Source of the DNA: Tetrapyrgos nigripes
Taxonomy: Eukaryota > Basidiomycota > Agaricomycetes > Agaricales > Campanellaceae
Direction: 5' to 3'
Length of the DNA stretch: 64,000 bases
Assembly: GCA_013368315.1 (NCBI GenBank)
Contig: JAACJM010000111.1
Span: 62,001-126,000 of the forward strand
Below, in pieces: positions 58,001-64,000 of this stretch. Numbering within the stretch: position 1 is the stretch's first letter; each line of letters starts with the position of its first letter. Made by a program: the position numbers and the translations under genes. The notes beneath the pieces were generated by a model. That model was not told the DNA's origin. It saw nothing but the letters and a program-made list of their open reading frames with translations, and searched no databases.

Positions 58001-58194
58001 AAAGGTCAAAGAAGGCAACATGGACTGAGCAAGGACTAAAACAAACATTAGTTTCGTCAAAGCATGCATAGCCCAGAAGTTCAGGTACATACCAACCAAA
58101 ATCTCCCTCTGGACCTCCATCCAGCACAAAGACCTAAACAAGAATGTCAGAATATGGTGGAAGTACACCATGAATAGGGGCAGATGCATCAATG
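55094..58194 (+). pseudogene. LINE ORF2, RT and RNase H part
   Basis: Resumes with DEIPSRYWSNINKETKPRES after the solo LTR, shifts frame near 55200, then contains the RT (55220-56280) and RNase H (57470-57880). The RT catalytic FADD is at about 56155. Frame changes near 55610 and 56200-56300. TGA stops near 55631, 56007 and 58026 stand at Arg positions. The tail FVKACIAQKFRYIPTKISLW runs to the Gypsy insertion. Confidence 0.7.
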
Positions 58195-59221
58195 TGTCAT
58201 GGTACAGTTACTTACGGCTACTTATTTCTTTGTTCTCTCTTCTCGTCCATGGTCCATGTGTATTCCATTATATATACCTTAGCTTACCTTAGAGAACCTC
58301 TGTCTTCGCTACTACGAGACAGAGGTGAGCTACAGTTCTTATTTTCTTTCATCTTTCACATTTACTTACATACCTAGATTAATATTCTCTTGTTCATTAT
58401 CTAGGTACTTACATCTTCTGTCTTCACTACTACGAGACAGAGATTAATATTCTCTTGTTCATTATCTAGTTTGGATTTCAACAAAAAAGACCAGGTACTT
58501 CCTGTGGATGGCAACACACAATGCCTACATAATAGGATCCCATTGGCAAAGGGAAAGTAACAGTCCTGATAAGAAAGAAAGAGCGAACTTGTAATATCTA
58601 TGCTTCCATACATCTTTCCGATCGCATCCGATTCTTTTCCGAACTTCTTTTCCTTTTATTTCAAACTTCATTCCCTTTCATCCTGAACACTTTCCGATCA
58701 TTCATTTCCGATTTCATATCCGAGCTCCACTATTAATCTCCACACACGGATCCCATCCGGGAACTCGTGATTCATTTCGGATAACTACCGGATAGCTCGT
58801 ATCTAATCTCCAAAGCTACTCCACTTCATCTCCAATCCGTTCCACCTTGTTTCCACTTTGTTTCCACTTCGTTCCACAGTACTCCATCCATCTCCAATAA
58901 CACCATGTGCTTTTCCTTTATTTCCGAATCATTCCTATCTTTCTCCTATTCATTCCGATAGTTTCTGAAGTAGTACTTAAGCTAGCAACTTTGTAGTAGA
59001 TAGCTTAAGTCTAAAATCGAATTAGCTGGTCTCCTAACTTCATCTGACTTCAGACAACAAAGTACCATCTTAATGGATTCCATTCCGTGTCTTCCCTATA
59101 CTTCATTTCCAGAGACTACCGGTTCCGCCCGGGTCCGTCTTCATCCTTTTCTAAAACTCCAACAAGACTTCCGCTCGGGTCTGACGTGTTTCCTAACGCT
59201 AGGATCCGCCCGGACTTAACA
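58195..59221 (+). repeat. Gypsy 5' LTR (boundaries approximate)
   Basis: Starts TGTCATGGTACAG and probably ends CCGGACTTAACA. It is very rich in ttcc motifs (ttccgatc, ttccatctc) and has a 65-bp tandem duplication (agattaatattctcttgttc at 58376 and 58441). Solo LTR 54435-55093 is a diverged relative. I did not recognise a primer-binding site just downstream, so the end is uncertain. Confidence 0.6.
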
Positions 59222-59251
59222 GTATTTTAGACTTCTCTCTTGTTGTCTACA

Positions 59252-60790
59252 ATGTCCCAACGTTCTCAACCACGAACTCCTTCCCCGACACTGAACCTTA
59301 CAGTTCCGGTGACTCCATTCAAAAACACTTATTATTCCAACCTCTTCCGTAACGTTCAAATTTGCCAACACAGACGCTCCGGCAGCATTTTTGCGCACCC
59401 GAGCCTAACCAAACCCCGCACGAGTCCGTTTAAGGAATTCCTCGATAGCTGGGACGGCCCGGAGCCAGGAGACTCCGGAACCCTTACACAAACCCAAAGT
59501 CGTTCATATGTCCAACAGCAAACTCAAGGATCCTCTCGAGCAGGACCCTCGCGTACAACCGCCAATCCCGATGACAGCCGTGGTCCTCCACCGGGCCAGC
59601 AGTATGGTCAGGGAGATGACGGGGACGACAATGAACAACATCAGGATGGTGGAGGAGGCGGATCTGACGACGGTGGCGGAGGACCACCGGATGATGGACC
59701 TCCGGGGGATGGTGGTTCCGACGGTTCCGACAGCAACAGCGATGATGACGAAGAAAGGAGGCAGTTCATTACCGCTCTCCAAAATTTCAACGAGATCATC
59801 GGAAAAGTTACACCTGGTCACAGTGAAAAGACGGAAGTGAAGAAACCCGACGTTTTCGATGGGTCGGATCCGAAGAAGCTCCGTCCGTTCCTGATCCAGA
59901 TCCAGATCAATCTCCAGAACCGCCCAAAGGCATACGCGACTGATGCCGCAAAAATCAGTTTCACTCTTTCCTATCTCTCCGGCACCGCACTCGAATTCTT
60001 TGAACCGGAAATCCTCAACCCGGATCCCGAGGAACCCGCTCCGTGGACCCTTGACTTTGGTATTTTCATCAAGGAGCTGAAGGATAACTTCGGGGTTTTC
60101 GATGAGGTCGGAGATGCTGAGGACCGATTGGAGGCCCTATTCATGAAGGATTCCGATCGGGCCGCGAAATACTGCGTCAAGTTCCAACAACTTGCTTCGC
60201 AGGTCGCTTGGGATGAGAATTCTTTGCGACACTTTTTCCGAAAGGGTTTGGCTCTGCGAATCAAGGACGCCCTTGCCCTAGTCTATGAGGAAACGAACCT
60301 TCCCCGTCTCAAATCCCAGGTTCTCCGAATCGATTCCCGCTACTGGCGTCGCCAAACTGAAAAGAAACGGGAAGAAGGGAGCGGAGGAAAAGGGAATTCC
60401 GGGGGGAAAGGCTCGGGAGGTAATAGCTCCGGATCCGGCTCCGGAAAGTCCTCAAACTCCGGTAAAGGTGGGAAATCTGGAAATTCCTCCAATTCCTCCA
60501 ATTCCAACTATAATCCCAACTCTAATTCATCCTCGTCGTCTTTGTTCCCTTCTGGTCAGAAGAAACCCTGGGCTAACAAGCTCGGAAAGGATGGAAAGCT
60601 ATCCCAGGACAAAAGGGACCGCCGCAAGAAGAACAATCTCTGTATGTTCTGTGGCGGGAAGCATTCGACGGATGATTGTAACAAGCGGAAGGCGGTGAAT
60701 GAAGCTCGCGGCCGAGCTGCAAACACGGAAAACACCTCGTCCGGTAGTACTTCCGTGACTGGCACTGCTTCCACACAGTCCCCAAAATAG
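59252..60790 (+). CDS. Gypsy Gag polyprotein
   Basis: 516-codon class frame from MSQRSQPRTPSPTLNL (ATG at 59252; the upstream in-frame codon is TTG). After a Gly/Asp-rich linker (GGGGSDDGGGGPPDDG) comes the retrotransposon Gag core: FLIQIQINLQNRPKAYATDA, KISFTLSYLSGTALEFFEPE and YCVKFQQLASQVAWDENSLR. A Ser/Gly-rich spacer then precedes a zinc knuckle (CMFCGGKHSTDDC, CX2CX3HX4C). No stop interrupts it, so Gag looks intact. Pol starts in another frame downstream. Confidence 0.85.
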   Translation: MSQRSQPRTPSPTLNLTVPVTPFKNTYYSNLFRNVQICQHRRSGSIFAHPSLTKPRTSPFKEFLDSWDGPEPGDSGTLTQTQSRSYVQQQTQGSSRAGPSRTTANPDDSRGPPPGQQYGQGDDGDDNEQHQDGGGGGSDDGGGGPPDDGPPGDGGSDGSDSNSDDDEERRQFITALQNFNEIIGKVTPGHSEKTEVKKPDVFDGSDPKKLRPFLIQIQINLQNRPKAYATDAAKISFTLSYLSGTALEFFEPEILNPDPEEPAPWTLDFGIFIKELKDNFGVFDEVGDAEDRLEALFMKDSDRAAKYCVKFQQLASQVAWDENSLRHFFRKGLALRIKDALALVYEETNLPRLKSQVLRIDSRYWRRQTEKKREEGSGGKGNSGGKGSGGNSSGSGSGKSSNSGKGGKSGNSSNSSNSNYNPNSNSSSSSLFPSGQKKPWANKLGKDGKLSQDKRDRRKKNNLCMFCGGKHSTDDCNKRKAVNEARGRAANTENTSSGSTSVTGTASTQSPK

Positions 60791-60869
60791 TCAGCAACTC
60801 TGATGCCTCAGCACGAGGTCGGAGTTGCATTGACCGGGATCGTGCCAATCAGGAGGTTACTCTCAACGC

Positions 60870-63800
60870 CGCCGCTCTTTCCATTAAATCCTTAGTCATT
60901 CCACTTTCTATTCCCTCATATACTAAACCCGAACTTTCCATTTCGTTTCCGTCGCTTTTGGATTCTGGTTCCTCAGATTGTTTTATCGACTCTACTTACG
61001 TTTCCGAACATTCCCTACCTACCCTTTCCATTCCTCCCGTTCGTCTACGCTTACTTGATGGTTCCGTACCCTGCACCCTGAATAAAGTATGCCGTCTTTC
61101 TGTTTACTTCCGAAGGGGGAACAAATTCCTCTTGACTTCTACGTCACTAATCTCGACTCAACTTGTAAGGGAGTCCTCGGATATAGTTTCCTTTCCCGCT
61201 ACAACCCGTCGGTTGACTGGGTAAAAGGAAACATCGATTTCTGTGACCCCGAACCGGTTGCTGTCACCACGAGCTCTGAACCCTGTGTGTCGCCCTCTGA
61301 GGCTGACCCGGATTCTCCGGTTTCCAAACCGCTTCCGGCTGTAACGCCACCCATTCATTCTAAAACATCATGGCCGTACGAACCCATCTATTCCTATCCT
61401 TCCGTCTCGCAAATGGCATCTTCTGTTGACGACACCCGCATTAGCATCATCAGAGCAGCAGCTTTCCTTCGCTGTTGCAAACAGGATCAGCTTGAACCAA
61501 TGGCGCTCCAGTTAACTTTGGATGCTGAGGTTCATGCGAAAGCCTCAAATTCGGAAACCCCATCTTCTCCAAAGGCTCCCGAATATTTAGCTGACTATTC
61601 CGATGTGTTTGACGAAAGGCTTTCGGATAAACTGGCTCTGCATCGCCCCTACGACCTCAAAATTGATCTTGTCGAAGGTGCGGCTCTGCCGATTGCCCAG
61701 ATTTATCCGGTATCCGACAGGGAATTAGGAGAATTACGAAAATGTATCGACAAACATCTGACTATAGGTTTTATTAAACCTTCATCCTTGCCCTTTGCGG
61801 CTCCGGTCCTCTTTGTGAAGAAAAAAAACAGAGAGCTTCGGCTTTGCGTTGACTTCCGTGGCCTCAATGCCATCACGAAGAAGGATAGGTATCCGCTTCC
61901 ACTTATTTCCGAGCTTTTAGACACTCCCCAGCGCGCAAAAATCTATACCAAGTTGGATCTCCGTCACGCTTACCACTTGGTCCGCATCGCCGAGGGGGAT
62001 GAATGGAAAACCGCTTTCCAGACCCGCTACGGATCCTTTGAATGGAAAGTGATGCCTTTTGGTCTTAGCAATGCTCCCGCCGCCTTTCAGCGATTTATCA
62101 ACGACATCCTCAAGGATCTCCTCGACGTCACCGTCATCGTTTATCTCGACGACGTCCTGATCTATTCCGACAACGAGGAAGACCATCAGAAGCATGTTCG
62201 CGAAGTATTCCGTCGGCTCCGAGAGCACGGACTCTTTGTCAATCCCGAAAAATGTTTCTTTTCCGTTGATACCGTGGAGTATCTAGGTTACATTCTCTCC
62301 CCTGAAGGGTTAACGATGGATCCTTCCAAAATCCGAACTATCCTGGAATGGCCCGTTCCTCGGAAGGTCCGGGATATACAATCTTTCCCGGGCTTCTGTA
62401 ATTTTTACAGACGTTTCATCTTCAATTATTCGGATATCGTCGTACCCCTAACCCGTCTCACCCGAAAAGCTATCCAGTGGAAATGGACGCAGGCATGCCA
62501 GGAATCTTTCGATTACCTTAAGCACGCTTTTACTTCCGCTCCGATCCTTGGTCATTGGGTTCCGAACCAAAAGATCATCGTAGAAACCAACGCTTCCGAC
62601 TACGCTATCGCTGCAATCCTCTCTCTCCAGTACGATTCCGGAGAGATTCATCCCATCGCATTCCATTCACGCACCTTACAATCCGCTGAACTCAATTACG
62701 ATGTTCACGACAAGGAATTGCTTGCCATTTTTGAAGCTTTCCGAATCTGGCAACATTATTTGGAAGGCTCCGGATCCCCTATCGATGTCGTTACCGATCA
62801 CAAGAATTTGGAATATTTTTCAACCACCAAAATTCTAACACGACGACAAGTCCGATGGTCCGAGTATCTTTCCGCTTTCAATCTCATTATCCGGTTCCGA
62901 CTGGGTAAATTAGGTGCAAAACCCAACTCACTCACTAGACGATGGGACGTCTACCCAAAAGAGGGGGATAGCGACTACGCCAAGGTTAATCCGCAGAATT
63001 TCCGCCCAGTCTTCACCCAAGAACAACTTTCCGAATCGCTCCGAGCCTCTTTCCTCGAAGGACCCGCACTCCGTGCATCCATTATCATGGATATCGAGAA
63101 ACTCCATTCCACAATCCGAGAATCCTACACTTCCGATCCGGAATCACAAACCGGTCTCAAACTAGCTAAGGATTCCTCATCATCCCGATGGAAGCTCGAT
63201 GAATCCGGATTATTACGCTTGGACGATAGGATATTCGTTCCTGGTGCTTCCGACCTTAGACTTCAAGTTTTGTGACAACACCACGACCATTCCCTAGCAG
63301 GACACTTCAGACAAAACCGGACGCTTGACCTTATCCGACACCACTATACCTGGCCAAAGGTCCATGAATTCGTTCGGGATTATGTCGCTTCCTGTACGGT
63401 TTGTGGTCGTAACAAGCCTCGCCGACATCGTCCTTATGGTCTCCTAAAACCACTTCCCGTGCCGGTCCGTCCGTGGGACTCGATTTCCATGGATTTTATC
63501 GAACAACTACCGGATTCCAACGGATACACAGCAATCCTGGTAATTGTGGACCGCGCATCCAAACAAGGAATCTTCATTCCGACTCACGATACCATTACAT
63601 CGGAACAGCTCGCGGAATTATTCGTTCTTCATGTTTTTTCTAAGCATGGTGTTCCTAACCATGTCACTTCCGACCGCGGTTCCGAATTCGTTTCCCATTT
63701 TTTCCGATCCTTAGGAAAAGCTTTGAATATGGAACTTCATTTCACTTTGGGCTATCACCCGGAAGCCGACGGACAAACCGAGCGCACCAATCAGACACTC

Positions 63801-64000
63801 GAGCAGTACATCCGAATCTATTGTTCTTACCAACAGGATAATTGGTCTTCCCTACTCCCCATCGCTGAGTTCGCTTACAACAACGCTCCGAACGCTTCCA
63901 CCGGAATCACACCTTTCTTCGCAAATAAAGGGTTTCACCCAAACTTAACGGTTCATCCCGACTACAATCTCGCTTCCGAGCGCGCCCGACATTTCGTTGT
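60870..64000 (+). pseudogene. Gypsy Pol (protease-RT-RNase H-integrase), frameshifted
   Basis: Protease: LLDSGSSDCFIDSTYV near 60958. A 1-nt shift in the G run near 61115 moves the frame to EQIPLDFYVTNLDSTCKGVL. RT: LPFAAPVLFVKKKNRELRLC, VDFRGLNAITKKDRYPLPLI, MPFGLSNAPAAFQRFINDIL and VIVYLDDVLIYS (catalytic YLDD intact). RNase H: VETNASDYAIAAIL has Asn where the family has the first catalytic Asp. A TGA at 63273-63275 follows LRLQVL; the same frame continues with HHDHSLAGHFRQNRTLDLIR (integrase zinc finger), SISMDFIEQLP, VTSDRGSEFVS and HPEADGQTERTNQTLEQYIR (DDE core). Window ends inside the integrase. Not functional as it stands. Confidence 0.85.

Larger units (their letters stand above)
52840..58194 (+). 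mobile_element. Decayed LINE (endonuclease-RT-RNase H)
   Basis: A non-LTR retrotransposon in several frames. An N-terminal polar stretch (52840-53196) precedes an AP-endonuclease region (VASLNMRGYAYHD, GALALQETHLPEQ, CGVAIVLNRELADI). Then comes the RT: NNTSPGIDGAPYKLWKNI, TNYRPITLLN, SQAGFVPGRKITDQTQLI, VWQGDPLSCLIFDLM and FADDTT (catalytic). A cysteine-rich stretch near 57130 leads to RNase H (ITIAMDGSCT, GELVAVKVAAE, IEMDSKYVLNLL, WVKGHAGNIRNEGAD). Many stops occur where Arg is expected (see findings). A solo LTR sits at 54435-55093 and the Gypsy element cuts the 3' end at 58195. Domain order fits Tad-like LINEs. Confidence 0.8.
58195..64000 (+). mobile_element. Gypsy LTR retrotransposon (chromovirus-like), 5' part
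   Basis: 5' LTR, gag, protease, RT, RNase H and most of integrase in the standard Ty3/Gypsy order; the 3' end lies beyond the window. It is inserted in the LINE 3' region. The expected 5-bp duplication on the right cannot be seen. Confidence 0.85.

Overview
The window looks like a piece of a mushroom-forming basidiomycete (Agaricomycete) chromosome. Evidence: genes are split by introns of about 50-80 bp with GT..AG ends, and the families present are typical of Agaricomycetes (F-box/LRR remnants, a HET-domain gene, Plavaka transposons with a DUF6532 gene, an MLKL-like helical-bundle kinase, chromovirus-type Gypsy). I do not assign a species. All functions are read from translated motifs without database searches.

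The left 11 kb is conserved housekeeping DNA: the 3' end of protein kinase C (PKC1), the DASH kinetochore subunit DAD1, the TFIIIC subunit TFC4 (head-to-head with DAD1 over 94 bp), a frameshifted F-box gene, and an SH3-RasGEF (CDC25-type). From about 11.3 to 18.4 kb the DNA is mostly gene-poor: an F-box/LRR remnant, a ~112-bp tandem duplication, and a 2.4-kb non-autonomous DNA transposon with a perfect 8-bp target duplication.

The centre (18.5-42.0 kb) is dominated by two 6,214-bp, almost identical Plavaka (CACTA/CMC-like) transposons in opposite orientation (18518-24731 and 35797-42010). Each carries a transposase gene and, divergently, an apparently intact DUF6532 gene. The 2-bp target duplications do not match around either copy as they now stand. 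They match perfectly if the outer flanks are exchanged, so the 11-kb segment between the copies appears to have been inverted by recombination between them. That segment holds a HET-domain gene split by a coding-free LTR element (244-bp LTRs, 5-bp target duplication), a hAT-type MITE at the end of the HET gene, a 5'-truncated LINE with poly(A) and a 10-bp target duplication, another F-box pseudogene, and a conserved hypothetical gene.

Right of the second Plavaka are exons of a possible small gene and a kinase gene with an MLKL-like N-terminal helical bundle. The remaining 18.5 kb is nested transposons: an outer hAT (perfect 8-bp target duplication) containing a second hAT in the opposite orientation, which contains a Tc1/mariner element with ~430-470-bp terminal inverted repeats; then a decayed LINE (endonuclease, RT, RNase H) containing a solo LTR and broken at its 3' side by a Gypsy element that runs off the window end. 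Several elements are inactivated by stops that look like Arg CGA to TGA, a CpG-deamination-like signature.

Overall: a conserved arm on the left grading into a transposon-rich accessory region in which recognition and cell-death-type genes (HET, MLKL-like kinase, F-box) are being broken and rearranged.
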